Origin: Variovorax sp. Root411
GTDB lineage: Bacteria; Pseudomonadota; Gammaproteobacteria; Burkholderiales; Burkholderiaceae_C
Assembly (NCBI RefSeq): GCF_001425205.1
Contig: NZ_LMDW01000006.1
Location: 27,668 to 91,667, forward strand
Length of the DNA stretch: 64,000 nt
Direction: 5' to 3'
The notes under the pieces were generated by a model. The model saw only the letters and a program-made list of their open reading frames with translations, did no database searches and was not told the origin of the DNA. Of this stretch, positions 43,120 through 52,352 are shown in pieces. Made by a program: the position numbers and the translations under genes. The number at the start of each line of letters is the position of its first letter. Positions within the stretch are counted from its first letter, which is position 1.

Positions 43120-43986
43120 TCAGCGGAAGACCACGGTGCGGTGGCCGTTGAGCAGCACGCGGTGCTCGCTATGCCACTTCACTGCCCGCGCCAGCACCTG
43201 GCTCTCGGTGTCGCGGCCGCGGGCCGTGAGGTCTTCGACCGTGTCGGTGTGGTCGGCGCGCGTCACGTCCTGCTCGATGATCGGGCCTTCGTCGAGGTCG
43301 GCCGTCACGTAGTGGGCGGTGGCGCCGATCAGCTTCACGCCGCGGTCGTGCGCCTGGTAATAGGGCTTGGCGCCCTTGAAGCTCGGCAGGAACGAGTGGT
43401 GGATGTTGATCGCGCGGCCGGCCAGGCTGCGGCACAGGTCGTTGCTCAGGATCTGCATGTAGCGCGCGAGCACCACGAGCTCGGCGCCCTCGGCCTCGAT
43501 GATCTCCAGCTGCTTCGCCTCGGCCTGCGCCTTGGTCGCGGCCGTCACCGGGATATGGTGGAACGGCACGTTGTAGCTGGCGGCCAGCTGGTAGAAGTCG
43601 CGGTGGTTCGAGATGATGGCGCGCACGTCGATGGCCAGCAGGCCGCTCTTCCAGCGGAACAGCAGGTCGTTGAGGCAGTGGCCTTCCTTGCTGACCAGGA
43701 TCACGGTCTTCATGGGCTCGGCGGCGGCATGCAGCTGTAGCGTCATGCCGAAGCCGGCGGCGAAGGTCTTCAGTTCCTCGCGCAGCGTGGCTTCGCTGTG
43801 CTCGCCGCAGGCGAAGCGCACTCGCATGAAGAACAGGCCCGTGTCGTGGTCGTTGTACTGGGCGGCCTCTTCGATGTTGGCGCCCCGTTCGAGCAGGAAG
43901 CCCGACACGGCGTGCACGATGCCCGTACGGTCGGGGCAGGAGAGGTTCAGGATGTAGGCGGGCGAGGTGGGCGTAGTGGTCGTCAT
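43120..43986 (-). CDS. purU: Formyltetrahydrofolate deformylase PurU
   Basis: A 288-residue enzyme: N-terminal ACT domain (YILNLSCPDRTGIVHAVSGF) and a formyltransferase-like catalytic domain with INIHHSFLPSFKGAKPY and GATAHYVTADLDEGPIIEQ, which supply the Asn, His and Asp residues. It hydrolyses 10-formyl-THF to formate and THF, balancing one-carbon pools. GACAAT stands 10 nt before ATG 43986 and no ribosome site is seen. Confidence 0.93.
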   Translation of the reverse strand: MTTTTPTSPAYILNLSCPDRTGIVHAVSGFLLERGANIEEAAQYNDHDTGLFFMRVRFACGEHSEATLREELKTFAAGFGMTLQLHAAAEPMKTVILVSKEGHCLNDLLFRWKSGLLAIDVRAIISNHRDFYQLAASYNVPFHHIPVTAATKAQAEAKQLEIIEAEGAELVVLARYMQILSNDLCRSLAGRAINIHHSFLPSFKGAKPYYQAHDRGVKLIGATAHYVTADLDEGPIIEQDVTRADHTDTVEDLTARGRDTESQVLARAVKWHSEHRVLLNGHRTVVFR

Positions 43987-44056
43987 CAGGGGCGTGATTG
44001 TCGCAGGGGTGCCAGAATCGCGATTTTCCTCGACCACATAACCGCAGGAGCGAGAC

Positions 44057-45391
44057 ATGGCCCAGCAGGACTTCAACATGGACAACCAATGGTTGCCCTT
44101 CACCCCCAACCGCCATTTCAGGAAAGACCCGCGTGTCTTCGTGGCGGCCGACGGCATGGAGTTCACCACGCACGACGGCAAGAAGGTGATCGACGGCATC
44201 TCCTCGCTGTGGTGCGTGGGCGCGGGCCACAACCGCAAGCCCATCAACGAGGCGATCAAGAAGCAGCTCGACACGCTCGACTACGCCACCGCCTTCCAGG
44301 TCAGCAACGACCGCGCCTTCAAGGCGGCCGAGATGATCGCCTCGCTTGCGCCCGGCGATCTCAACAAGGTGCTGTTCTGCAACTCGGGCTCGGAAGCCGC
44401 CGACACCTCGATGAAGGTCGCGCTTGCCTATCACCGCGCGCGCGGCGAAGGTCACCGCAACGTGTTCATCGGCCGCGAGAAGGGCTACCACGGCGTGGGC
44501 TTCGGTGGCATGTCCGTGGGCGGCATTCCCGGTAATCGCAAGGTGTTCGGCTCGGCCTTCCTGCCGCGCGTGGACCACATGCGCTTCATCCACGATCCGG
44601 TGAACCATGCCTACATCCGCAACGAGGAGCCGGTGTGGGCCGAAGACCCGCTGGTCGAACTCGAGACGCGCATCCTGCCACTGCATGACCCGAGCAACAT
44701 CGCAGCGATCATCGTCGAGCCGGTGGCCGGCTCGGCGGGCTGGTACCTGCCGCCCAAGGGCTACCTGAAGCGCCTGCGCGAGATCTGCGACAAGCATGGC
44801 ATCCTGCTGATCTTCGACGAGGTCATCACCGGCTTCGGCCGCATGGGCACCAACTTCGCGTCCGACTATTACGGCGTGGTGCCCGACATGCTGAACTTCG
44901 CCAAGTGCGTGACCAACGGCGTGATTCCGCTCGGCGGCGTGATCTGCCGCGACAAGCTCTACGACGCGATGATGAAGACCGACGCGCCCGAGCACGTGGT
45001 CGAGTTCTTCCACGGCTACACCTACTCGGGCCACCCGGTGGCCTGCGCCGCGGCCATCGCCACGCTCGATCTCTTCAAGCAGGAGAACCTGTTTGCGCGC
45101 GCCGGCGAAATGGGCAAGGTGCTGGGCGATGCCTTCCACAGTGCTTTCAAGGGCCTGCCGAACGTGGTCGGCATCCGCAGCCTGGGCCTCGCCGCAGCGG
45201 TGGAGCTCGCGCCCATCGCGGGCACGCCGGGCAAGCGCGCCTACGACGTCTTCCTGGACTGCTTCCACAAGGGCGCGCTGGTGCGGCCCGCGGGCGACGT
45301 GCTGGTGATCGCGCCGCCGTACATCGTGGAGAAGTCGCACATCGACACGTTGGTGAACACGCTGGCGGATTCGATCAGAAAGCACGCCTGA
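44057..45391 (+). CDS. Class III omega-amino acid : pyruvate aminotransferase
   Basis: A 444-residue PLP enzyme. VLFCNSGSEAADTSMKVALA, ILLIFDEVITGFGRMGTNFA and the PLP-binding Lys283 in LNFAKCVTNGVIPLGG; WLPFTPNRHFRKDPRV at the N-terminus is typical of beta-alanine:pyruvate transaminases. It moves amino groups from beta-alanine or other omega-amines to pyruvate. Divergent from purU (70 nt apart). The exact amine donor is not readable. Confidence 0.9.
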   Translation: MAQQDFNMDNQWLPFTPNRHFRKDPRVFVAADGMEFTTHDGKKVIDGISSLWCVGAGHNRKPINEAIKKQLDTLDYATAFQVSNDRAFKAAEMIASLAPGDLNKVLFCNSGSEAADTSMKVALAYHRARGEGHRNVFIGREKGYHGVGFGGMSVGGIPGNRKVFGSAFLPRVDHMRFIHDPVNHAYIRNEEPVWAEDPLVELETRILPLHDPSNIAAIIVEPVAGSAGWYLPPKGYLKRLREICDKHGILLIFDEVITGFGRMGTNFASDYYGVVPDMLNFAKCVTNGVIPLGGVICRDKLYDAMMKTDAPEHVVEFFHGYTYSGHPVACAAAIATLDLFKQENLFARAGEMGKVLGDAFHSAFKGLPNVVGIRSLGLAAAVELAPIAGTPGKRAYDVFLDCFHKGALVRPAGDVLVIAPPYIVEKSHIDTLVNTLADSIRKHA

Positions 45392-45471
45392 GCGGGACGG
45401 CGGCCGTTGCGCGGGGGGAAGCCGTGCGACTTTCGTTTTGAACTGATGGTCGACGAAGCATTTTTACCGCT

Positions 45472-45500
45472 TTGACAGAAACCAGCAGGAGCTTCATTCT
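45472..45500 (+). promoter_or_regulatory. Promoter with consensus -35 before a small membrane-protein gene
   Basis: TTGACA (45472-45477), 17-nt spacer, CATTCT (45495-45500). The -35 is perfect and the -10 is weak. It lies 31 nt before the small gene at 45531. Confidence 0.5.
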
Positions 45501-45530
45501 TCAGCCCTCACCACGGGGCTGGAGATGAAG

Positions 45531-45650
45531 ATGTCAGAAAAAATCGAACGCTGGATGAACCAGCCGCTTGTTGTGGGTCGTCAGGCTCTTCTCGTCACCG
45601 TGGCGCTCGGCTCTGTCAGCGCCTGGCTGTTGTTCTGGTTCGGTGACTAG
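45531..45650 (+). CDS. Small single-pass membrane protein, 39 residues
   Basis: ATG 45531 follows GGAG at 6-nt spacing; an in-frame ATG at 45525 would add two residues. The peptide begins MSEKIERWMNQPLVVGRQ, then a hydrophobic helix (ALLVTVALGSVSAWLLFW) and ends FGD before TAG. A promoter-like TTGACA is upstream. Too short for homology, but start, ribosome site, membrane helix and promoter agree. It could be a small membrane regulator; no function can be proposed. Confidence 0.55.
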   Translation: MSEKIERWMNQPLVVGRQALLVTVALGSVSAWLLFWFGD

Positions 45651-45668
45651 CCTGGCCGGTCGGCGCGC

Positions 45669-46520
45669 TCAAGCCTTCGGCTGCGGCCTGGTCAGCCGCT
45701 TGAACTCGGCGCAATAGTCTTTTTCGGGCAGCGGCGGCGTCTGCCACGTGCTGTCGTAGTCGCCCGCCGCCACGTCGGCCGGAGCGGCAGCGGCGCGCAT
45801 TTGCACCGTGGCAACCTTGACGTCGTCGGGCAGATGCTGCGGCACACCGAGCGTGCGCACGACGTGGCCCGCGCCGGCGATCAACAGCACCGTCTGGCCC
45901 GGCTGCCTTGCCTTGACGATGGCCTGCGCCATCGCGCGGTCGCGGCCCACCTGGATGCGCGTCATCGGGACGATCTGGGATTCGGGCAGCATCTTGCAGT
46001 GGCCCTCGCGCACGGCGTCCTGCTGCACGGTATAGGCCTCGCCATTGAGTTGCACGTCGAGCGAGACGTCGGCCATGGCGTCTTTCATGCGCGTGCGCGG
46101 CAGGTTGGCGCCGACCACGGGCACGCCCGCGCGCACGGCCACCATCACGGTGGGGCCGTAGTTGGCCCAGGGCCAGGCCTTGTCGCTCCAGTCGAGGGCT
46201 GCCTGCACCTGCGCTTCGGTGGCGGTGGGAGCGAGGCGCGCGGTACTGCGGCCTTCATCGGCCATTTCGAGCGCAAGCGCGGCGAGATGGCCGCGCGCGA
46301 CCAGCGCCTCGACGGCTTCGCGTTCGATGGCGTGGTGCTCGGGGGCGTCGTGCTGCTCGCCGAGCAGCAGGGCGTCGACCGGCTGGAGGGCTGCGATGCG
46401 GCGCGCAATGGACGTATCGGCGCCGGGAGTCAACGCCGAACAGCCCGCGAATGCAGTGGCGGCGAGCAGGGGAAGCAGCAGGCGCCGGGAAGTTCGCGGA
46501 AGCCGGTTTGGAGAGGGCAT
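45669..46520 (-). CDS. ChaN-family lipoprotein (putative heme-iron binding)
   Basis: A 283-residue lipoprotein with lipobox FAGC (Cys26). The ChaN/DUF399 body shows LLLGEQHDAPEHHAIEREAV near the N-terminus and VLLIAGAGHVVRTLGVPQHL in the C-terminal half. Family members bind heme cofacially in the outer membrane and are linked to iron uptake. It stands alone downstream of DUF3567 with a terminator between them. Confidence 0.82.
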   Translation of the reverse strand: MPSPNRLPRTSRRLLLPLLAATAFAGCSALTPGADTSIARRIAALQPVDALLLGEQHDAPEHHAIEREAVEALVARGHLAALALEMADEGRSTARLAPTATEAQVQAALDWSDKAWPWANYGPTVMVAVRAGVPVVGANLPRTRMKDAMADVSLDVQLNGEAYTVQQDAVREGHCKMLPESQIVPMTRIQVGRDRAMAQAIVKARQPGQTVLLIAGAGHVVRTLGVPQHLPDDVKVATVQMRAAAAPADVAAGDYDSTWQTPPLPEKDYCAEFKRLTRPQPKA

Positions 46521-46607
46521 CGCGCCATACTAGCCCTCGGCACGCGCCCGCCGTGCCGTCCATTTCCGCTTTTCCCTGTCGTCTCTTTCGGTCTCCGGGG
46601 CTTCATG

Positions 46608-46633
46608 AAAAAAGCGCCCGGGCAGGGCGCTTT
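46608..46633 (-). terminator. Rho-independent terminator of the DUF3567 gene
   Basis: Read on the minus strand: aaagcgccc (from 46633-46625) / gggcgcttt (46619-46611) with 5-nt loop, then T6 (complement of a-run 46608-46613). It lies 22 nt past the DUF3567 stop. Confidence 0.88.
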
Positions 46634-46655
46634 GTCTTTGGAGCCAGGATTTGCG

Positions 46656-46934
46656 TCAGTGCACCAGCACCGGCGTATGGGCAAGTTCGGCGTAGCCTTC
46701 GAGCGTGTCCTCGACTTCTTCCTGGGTGGGGGTGTTGAGCTGCCAAGCGGCGATCTGCTGCTGGAACAGCTCGGCCCAGGAGCCGTCGAGGTAGACCTCC
46801 TTGCCCGAACGCTTGTCCACGATCTCGAAACCGTGGCGCTCCAGAACCGGCACGTTGGGCTGCGCGGGTTCGTCGCCTTCATTGGGCTGGACGTGGACGA
46901 CGACGAAAGACTCCGAGTCATAAAGCATGTTCAT
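46656..46934 (-). CDS. DUF3567 protein
   Basis: A 92-residue cytoplasmic protein starting MNMLYDSESFVVVHVQPN, with FEIVDKRSGKEVYLDGSWAE and LNTPTQEEVEDTLEGYAELA, matching the betaproteobacterial DUF3567 family. ATG 46934 is chosen because AGGG lies upstream and it matches the family N-terminus; ATG 46967 would add 11 residues without a ribosome site. Function unknown. Followed by a strong terminator. Confidence 0.83.
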   Translation of the reverse strand: MNMLYDSESFVVVHVQPNEGDEPAQPNVPVLERHGFEIVDKRSGKEVYLDGSWAELFQQQIAAWQLNTPTQEEVEDTLEGYAELAHTPVLVH

Positions 46935-47072
46935 GGCGGGCCCTGTGAGGATGTCGATGGCGTTCATGAGGGTTACATAGCAATCAACGCGCCAGTTTCA
47001 AGACAGGTTGTCATTCTTGTAGAACCAACGGGCTAATTTTTTGGCTTTTGTTCCAATGGAATGACCTTCTCC

Positions 47073-48257
47073 TCAGTTCGGAGGGGCCGCGGGTAGGGGT
47101 TTGCGCAATTGGGCGTCAGCGAAGTCCCCGTTGGATTCCGTCTGCCGGATGCGCACGGGCAGGTAGCCGTAGGCTGGCGCAAGCCAAAGCTCGAGTTTTC
47201 GGTCGAACTCCCGCCGAGGGTTGCGGGTGAGCTTGCGCGCGACGTATTCGCCGGCCGGAAGGCTCACGTTTTCTTCGTCACCGACCACGAAGACCCAGAC
47301 GTCGGCATCGCGCGGCCCCACGGTCTGGATCGAAATCCGGGTGCCTGCTGGATAGCGTCCGGGGCTGGCCGCCAGCAGGCCGCCGAGCTGCATCATGACG
47401 CTCATGCGGTCCTGCGCGCCGGCCAGCAGGGGCACGGGTGGCGCGTTGTTGCTGAACACGATCTGCCCCTGGTCGCGTACGAAATGAGAAGCCACCTCGG
47501 ACTTGCGGCTTTCGGAGTACCGCTCGGGCTCCAGCCCCGATGGACCGATGCGGCCGGTGCTGTGCCAGTTGAGCAAGGTGAAGAACACCGCCTTGAGCGT
47601 CAGCCGCCCGTCGTAGCGGCTGCCGTCCTGCAGCCAGACCAGTTCGCCGAACACGCCCCGCTGGGGGGAGGCGCCCGTCTGGCCCGTGGCTTCGAAGTCG
47701 AGCGTGACCGAGCCGGGAATCCTCAGCGCCTGTGTGCCGGCGATGGTGCCCGAGGCTTCGCTGCCGCCAGCCGCCTTGGTGCCGCCGCCCGTGCCCCCGG
47801 CAGGGGAAGACGCCCCGGCCGGGGCGCTGGCGGCTGCTTCGGGCGGTGCTGCTCCTGAATCGGGAGCGGCCTGGGCCGTCAGATCGGGTGTTTCCGGTGC
47901 AGGGGGCACGGAAGCGTCTGGCTCCGGCGCTGGCGTAACAGCTGCAGGAGCCGGTTTCGGCCGGGGCACCGACGGCTCGCGGGGCCTGCGCGGCTTGGAC
48001 GGCGGCGCAGGCTTGGCTTCCGCCGGGGCGGCAGCCGGCGCCGCGGGCTTTTCCGAGGCTGGCGGCGCGATCACGATGGTCCGCGTGCTGAACTTGTTCG
48101 CCAGCGGCGAGGGCTCCGGCCCGATGGCCACCGGCGCCAGCCCGAGCAGCCCGAGGTGGACCAGCGCCACGAGCAGCGTCAGCCCGATCAGCACCCGCCA
48201 CGACGGACGCCCCGGCAGGCCGGTGGGCAGCGAAGGGGGGGCGGCGAGCGTCGGCAT
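47073..48257 (-). CDS. DUF3108 protein with N-terminal membrane anchor
   Basis: A 394-residue protein. A transmembrane helix (VLIGLTLLVALVHLGLLGLA, about 22-42) is followed by about 120 residues of Pro/Ala-rich linker, as in TonB-like periplasm-spanning segments, then a DUF3108 domain (GELVWLQDGSRYDGRLTLKA, SEVASHFVRDQGQIVFSNNA, DVWVFVVGDEENVSLPAGEY). Likely periplasmic, anchored in the inner membrane. Function unknown. Divergent from the FAH-family gene. Confidence 0.8.
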   Translation of the reverse strand: MPTLAAPPSLPTGLPGRPSWRVLIGLTLLVALVHLGLLGLAPVAIGPEPSPLANKFSTRTIVIAPPASEKPAAPAAAPAEAKPAPPSKPRRPREPSVPRPKPAPAAVTPAPEPDASVPPAPETPDLTAQAAPDSGAAPPEAAASAPAGASSPAGGTGGGTKAAGGSEASGTIAGTQALRIPGSVTLDFEATGQTGASPQRGVFGELVWLQDGSRYDGRLTLKAVFFTLLNWHSTGRIGPSGLEPERYSESRKSEVASHFVRDQGQIVFSNNAPPVPLLAGAQDRMSVMMQLGGLLAASPGRYPAGTRISIQTVGPRDADVWVFVVGDEENVSLPAGEYVARKLTRNPRREFDRKLELWLAPAYGYLPVRIRQTESNGDFADAQLRKPLPAAPPN

Positions 48258-48409
48258 CGGTGTGGTGGAGTGAGGCGCCGACCCGGAGGTTCACGAAGAC
48301 CACCTCGGTACACTGCCGCCCGTTCAACCAGTTTAAGTGGGAGCGGCGCCCGGCCTCGTGCCCGCGCCGCGTCCTTCGCCCTCACGACGCTTCACGCACG
48401 CACCGCATC

Positions 48410-49513
48410 ATGAAACTCGCCACCCTGAAGGACGGCTCGCGCGACGGCCAGCTCGTCGTTGTCTCGCGCGACCTCACGCTCGCCCACTACGCCACCGGCA
48501 TCGCGAGCCGGCTGCAGCAGGTGCTGGACGACTGGGGCTTCATGAGTCCGCAGCTGCAGGACCTGTACGACGCCGTCAACACCGGCCGTGCACGCCATTC
48601 CTTTCCCTTCGATCCGTCGATGTGCATGGCCCCGCTGCCGCGGGCCTACCAGTGGGCCGACGGTTCGGCCTACCTGAACCACGTGGAGCTGGTGCGCAAG
48701 GCGCGCAACGCCGAAGTGCCCGAGAGCTTCTACGCCGACCCGCTGATGTACCAGGGTGGCAGCGATGACTTTCTAGGCCCGACCGACGACGTGATCGTGC
48801 CCAGCGAAGCCATGGGCATCGACTTCGAGGCCGAGATCGCCGTGATCACCGGCGACGTGCGCATGGGCGCCACGCCCGACCAGGCGCTCGACGGCATCCG
48901 CCTCGTGATGCTGGCCAACGACGTGAGCCTGCGCAACCTGATCCCCGCCGAACTGGCCAAGGGCTTCGGCTTCTTCCAGAGCAAGCCCGCCACCGCCTTC
49001 AGCCCCGTCGCCGTGACGCTCGACGAGATCGGCGAAGCCTGGCAGGACGGCCGCGTGCATCTCGCGCTGCAAAGCAGCTGGAACGGCCGCAAGGTCGGCC
49101 TGTGCGACGCGGGCCCGGAGATGACCTTCCACTTCGGCCAGCTCATCGCCCACATCGCCAAGACGCGCAACGTGCGCGCCGGCAGCATCGTCGGCAGCGG
49201 CACCGTGAGCAACAGGGGCGTCGAGAAGAAGGACGGCCAGATGGACTGGCTCAAGGGCTATTCGTGCATCGCCGAGAAGCGCTGCATCGAGACCATACAG
49301 ACCGGCCAGCCCTACACCGAGTTCATGAAGTTCGGCGACACCATCCGCATCGAGATGAAGGGGCTGGACGGGCGCTCGCTGTTCGGCGCCATCGACCAGG
49401 AGATCGTGTCCACGGCGGGGCGGCCGAAGGAGGCGCCGGTGTCGCTGGTGAAGCCGCAGCAGGGCGGGGCGCCGGGCGAGGCACAGCCGGAGCAAGAAGC
49501 TTCCGAAGACTGA
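48410..49513 (+). CDS. Fumarylacetoacetate hydrolase-family protein
   Basis: A 367-residue enzyme. The FAH core has IDFEAEIAVITGDVRMGATP (metal-binding E.E), RLVMLANDVSLRNLI, GFGFFQSKPATAFSPVAVTL and the C-terminal VGSGTVSNRGVEKK. It hydrolyses a C-C bond in a beta-diketo acid using a divalent metal. The long form with N-terminal domain (KLATLKDGSRDGQLVVVSRD) fits FAH itself or fumarylpyruvate-type hydrolases. It neighbours an FAD monooxygenase, so a ring-cleavage product is a plausible substrate. Confidence 0.88.
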   Translation: MKLATLKDGSRDGQLVVVSRDLTLAHYATGIASRLQQVLDDWGFMSPQLQDLYDAVNTGRARHSFPFDPSMCMAPLPRAYQWADGSAYLNHVELVRKARNAEVPESFYADPLMYQGGSDDFLGPTDDVIVPSEAMGIDFEAEIAVITGDVRMGATPDQALDGIRLVMLANDVSLRNLIPAELAKGFGFFQSKPATAFSPVAVTLDEIGEAWQDGRVHLALQSSWNGRKVGLCDAGPEMTFHFGQLIAHIAKTRNVRAGSIVGSGTVSNRGVEKKDGQMDWLKGYSCIAEKRCIETIQTGQPYTEFMKFGDTIRIEMKGLDGRSLFGAIDQEIVSTAGRPKEAPVSLVKPQQGGAPGEAQPEQEASED

Positions 49514-49522
49514 GGAGCAGGC

Positions 49523-50302
49523 TCAGTGCGGCCCCGCGCCGCGCAGCAGCTCCTTCTGCGACCGTATCCCCAGCCGACGGAACGCTCGGTACTGGTGGGT
49601 GCGCACCGTCGTCAGCTCCACGCCGATCTCGCGCGCGGCTTCCTTGGCGGTCCGGCCCGCCATCAGGTGGCCGATGACCTCGCGCTCGCGCAGGCTCAGC
49701 TTCAGCAGCCGAGAGGCGAAGGCGGGCTCCACCGGCTCCCGCGCGGCCACTGCGCTGCGGCCGTGCGCGGCGGTGGCATCGGCCAGGAGCGTGGCGTGCG
49801 CCTCGATGCGCTCGAAGTCGGCCGCGCCGAATTCCGGCTGCGCGAGGCTGCGGTAGAAGCTCACGGCCACCCGCTGGCCCGTGGGCTGCAGCAACAGCAC
49901 CGAGGCGCGCTCGCGGATGCCCACGTCGCCGTAGCAGGCGGCTCGGTACACCGGGTCGGCCACTTCGTCGGCGCGCTGGTGGCCCATCCAGAGCTGCGCA
50001 CGCTTGGGGAGCTTGCGCGCCGCCAGCCAGGCCATGTTCGGATCGAGCAAATCGAAGCGCTGCGCCACGTAGCGTTCGGACGTGCGCTCGGCCGTGCTGC
50101 CGTAGCTGCTGGCGGCCGACACCGCCTCGATGCGCCCCGTGGCACTGACCGCGAACACGGTACAGAAGGTCACCGGCATCACGCGCTGCATGGCCCTCAG
50201 GTAGCTCGCGGCGAGGTGCGCCGTGCCCACGCCGGAGAGCACGTCGCCGACCACGGCTGCGGCCAGCGCGGTGTCGGTGGGGTGGATGCGCCAGCGTTTC
50301 AT
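49523..50302 (-). CDS. LuxR-type HTH transcriptional regulator
   Basis: A 259-residue protein. C-terminal LuxR HTH ([20 protein letters not shown] then [20 protein letters not shown]). The N-terminal 190 residues have no recognisable autoinducer domain or receiver Asp pattern. It is divergent from the FAD monooxygenase operon across 65 nt and probably regulates it. The leader carries GGGGTAAATACC just before ATG, with GAGG as a possible ribosome site. Confidence 0.83.
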   Translation of the reverse strand: MKRWRIHPTDTALAAAVVGDVLSGVGTAHLAASYLRAMQRVMPVTFCTVFAVSATGRIEAVSAASSYGSTAERTSERYVAQRFDLLDPNMAWLAARKLPKRAQLWMGHQRADEVADPVYRAACYGDVGIRERASVLLLQPTGQRVAVSFYRSLAQPEFGAADFERIEAHATLLADATAAHGRSAVAAREPVEPAFASRLLKLSLREREVIGHLMAGRTAKEAAREIGVELTTVRTHQYRAFRRLGIRSQKELLRGAGPH

Positions 50303-50367
50303 GGGGTAAATACCTCGTACGAAGTTATGACATTGCTGTGTGCCGCGCATCGGGACAATCCCGTCGG

Positions 50368-52116
50368 ATGACGAACCCTTCCGTTGCCGCCCCCGGCGAT
50401 GCCGCCAGCGGCCCTGTGCCTCCGCCAGCCAGCGCCACCGAACTGCCGCCGTCGGTCGGTGCCTTCCACTACACGCGCTACAAGCCCTGGACACCGCCGA
50501 TCGAACAGGACGGTGTGGAACCCGGCCGCCATCCGGTGGTGATCGCGGGCGGCGGGCCGGTCGGCATGGCGCTCGCGCTGGGACTCGCGAACCACGGTGT
50601 GCGCTGCGTGATCCTCGAGGCCGACGACACGGTGTGCGTGGGCAGCCGCGCGGCCTGCATCTCGCGGCGCAGCCTCGAGATCATGGAGCGCCTGGGCGTG
50701 CTGCCCGGCTTCATGGCCAAGGGCCTGCCCTGGACCGGCGGGCGCAGCTTCTACAAGACGGCCGAGGTGTTCCGCTTCGAGATGCCCCACGACGCGCAGC
50801 AGAAGCTGCCGCCGATGATCAACCTCGAGCAGTACTACGCGGAGCACTACCTGCTCGAAGAGATCTTCCGCCGCAACGAGGCGACGCCGGGGCTCATCGA
50901 CATTCGCTGGGGCACAGAGCTCACCGGCCTCGCGCAGGACGGCGACGGCGTGACGCTCGACGTGCGCAATGCCGAAGGCGCATACCGGCTGCACGGCCAG
51001 TGGCTCGCAGCCTGCGACGGCGGCCAGAGCTTCGTGCGCAAGTCGATGGGGCTCGCGCTCGAAGGCACGGGCTACGAAGGCCGCTACGTGATCATCGACA
51101 TCGAGCTCAAGAGCGGCCACCCGACCGAGCGCCGCGCGTGGTTCGACCCGCCGTGGAACCCGGGCTCGACCGTGCTGATGCACCGCCAGCCCGACGACAT
51201 CTGGCGCATCGACTACCAGCTGCGTCCGGGCCAGAACACCGAAGAGGCGCTGCAGCCGCCGGCCGTGGCCGAGTTCGTGCAGCGCCACCTCGACGCCATC
51301 GGCGAAGGCCACCTGCCATGGAAGACGGTGTGGACCTCGGTCTACCGCGCCGGCGCGATGACGCTCGACAGCTACCGCCATGGCCGCGTCGTGTTCGCGG
51401 GCAACGCGGCGCATGCGATGCCGATCTTCGGCGTGCGCGGCCTCAACTCGGGCTTCGACGACGCGGACAACCTCGCGTGGAAGCTGGCGTTCGTCGCCAG
51501 GGGCCTGTCGGATGCGGCGCTGCTCGATTCGTACTCGCAGGAGCGCATCGCGGCTTTCCACGTGAATGCCGAGAACGCGATGCGCAGCACCGAGTTCATG
51601 TCGCCGCCGTCGCGCGGCTTCGACCTGCTGCGCGAGGCGGCGCTGTCGCTCTCGGAAAAACACCGCGGCATCGCGCAACTGATCAATCCGCGCCAGACGC
51701 AGGCCGTGCGTTATACCGATTCGCCGCTGTCGAGCGAGGGCGACCAATTGCCAGCTGGCCCGCTGCCGGGCGAGGTGATGCCCGAGCAGCACCTCGAACA
51801 AGGCCATCTCACCGACTGGATCGCACCGGCTCTCACGCTGCTGGTGCTGCGGCCCGACGTGGCCTCGCCGCCGGCCGCCGACCTCGCGCAGGCACGGCAA
51901 GGCGCGCTGCCTTTCGTCGTTCGCACCATCGCAACCCCGGAGGTGAACGGTGCCGACGCGCAGGCTTCTTCCGCCGTCTTCAAAGCGCTCGGCGCACAGG
52001 ACGGCGCGGTCTACCTGCTGCGCCCCGACGGCCATGTGGCCGCGCGCTGGCATCGCCTGCCGCCCGGCGCCCTGCAACCCGCACTGGCCCGCGCGGCCCA
52101 GGAGCTCCCCGCATGA
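50368..52116 (+). CDS. FAD-dependent aromatic monooxygenase (MhpA/PheA-like)
   Basis: A 582-residue class A flavoprotein hydroxylase. FAD motif VVIAGGGPVGMALALGLANH, ACDGGQSFVRKSMGL (DG motif), and the second FAD motif VVFAGNAAHAMPIFGVRGLN, where Asn replaces the Asp usual in GDAAH. The C-terminal thioredoxin-like domain ends with GAVYLLRPDGHVAARWH. It hydroxylates a phenolic acid with NAD(P)H and O2. About 45 Pro/Ala-rich residues precede the fold. GACAAT lies 8 nt before ATG with no ribosome site. Overlaps the DUF2783 gene by ATGA. Confidence 0.88.
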   Translation: MTNPSVAAPGDAASGPVPPPASATELPPSVGAFHYTRYKPWTPPIEQDGVEPGRHPVVIAGGGPVGMALALGLANHGVRCVILEADDTVCVGSRAACISRRSLEIMERLGVLPGFMAKGLPWTGGRSFYKTAEVFRFEMPHDAQQKLPPMINLEQYYAEHYLLEEIFRRNEATPGLIDIRWGTELTGLAQDGDGVTLDVRNAEGAYRLHGQWLAACDGGQSFVRKSMGLALEGTGYEGRYVIIDIELKSGHPTERRAWFDPPWNPGSTVLMHRQPDDIWRIDYQLRPGQNTEEALQPPAVAEFVQRHLDAIGEGHLPWKTVWTSVYRAGAMTLDSYRHGRVVFAGNAAHAMPIFGVRGLNSGFDDADNLAWKLAFVARGLSDAALLDSYSQERIAAFHVNAENAMRSTEFMSPPSRGFDLLREAALSLSEKHRGIAQLINPRQTQAVRYTDSPLSSEGDQLPAGPLPGEVMPEQHLEQGHLTDWIAPALTLLVLRPDVASPPAADLAQARQGALPFVVRTIATPEVNGADAQASSAVFKALGAQDGAVYLLRPDGHVAARWHRLPPGALQPALARAAQELPA

Positions 52117-52349
52117 ACACGACACCGCTGAACCCCGACGCCCGCGACCGCCTCTACGCCGAGTGCGCGCGCGCCATCACCGAGGCGGGCGCCGAGCGCG
52201 AATCGCTGTTCCTCGCGCGGCTCGCGCTGCTGCTGTTCGAACAGGTCGGCGACGAGACGCGCTGCCGCGCCGCGCTGGCCGACGCATTGCACGCGCTGCC
52301 CGTACCATCGCTTTCCGCTTCCGAACCGCAAACAACGACTGGAGACTGA
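52113..52349 (+). CDS. DUF2783 small protein
   Basis: A 78-residue protein: LNPDARDRLYAECARAITEA, FLARLALLLFEQVGDETRCR. DUF2783 members regularly follow FAD-dependent aromatic monooxygenases and may be accessory subunits. The ATG overlaps the monooxygenase stop (ATGA) and the stop is 3 nt before the next start, so it is translationally coupled both ways. Confidence 0.83.
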   Translation: MNTTPLNPDARDRLYAECARAITEAGAERESLFLARLALLLFEQVGDETRCRAALADALHALPVPSLSASEPQTTTGD

Positions 52350-52352
52350 TCC

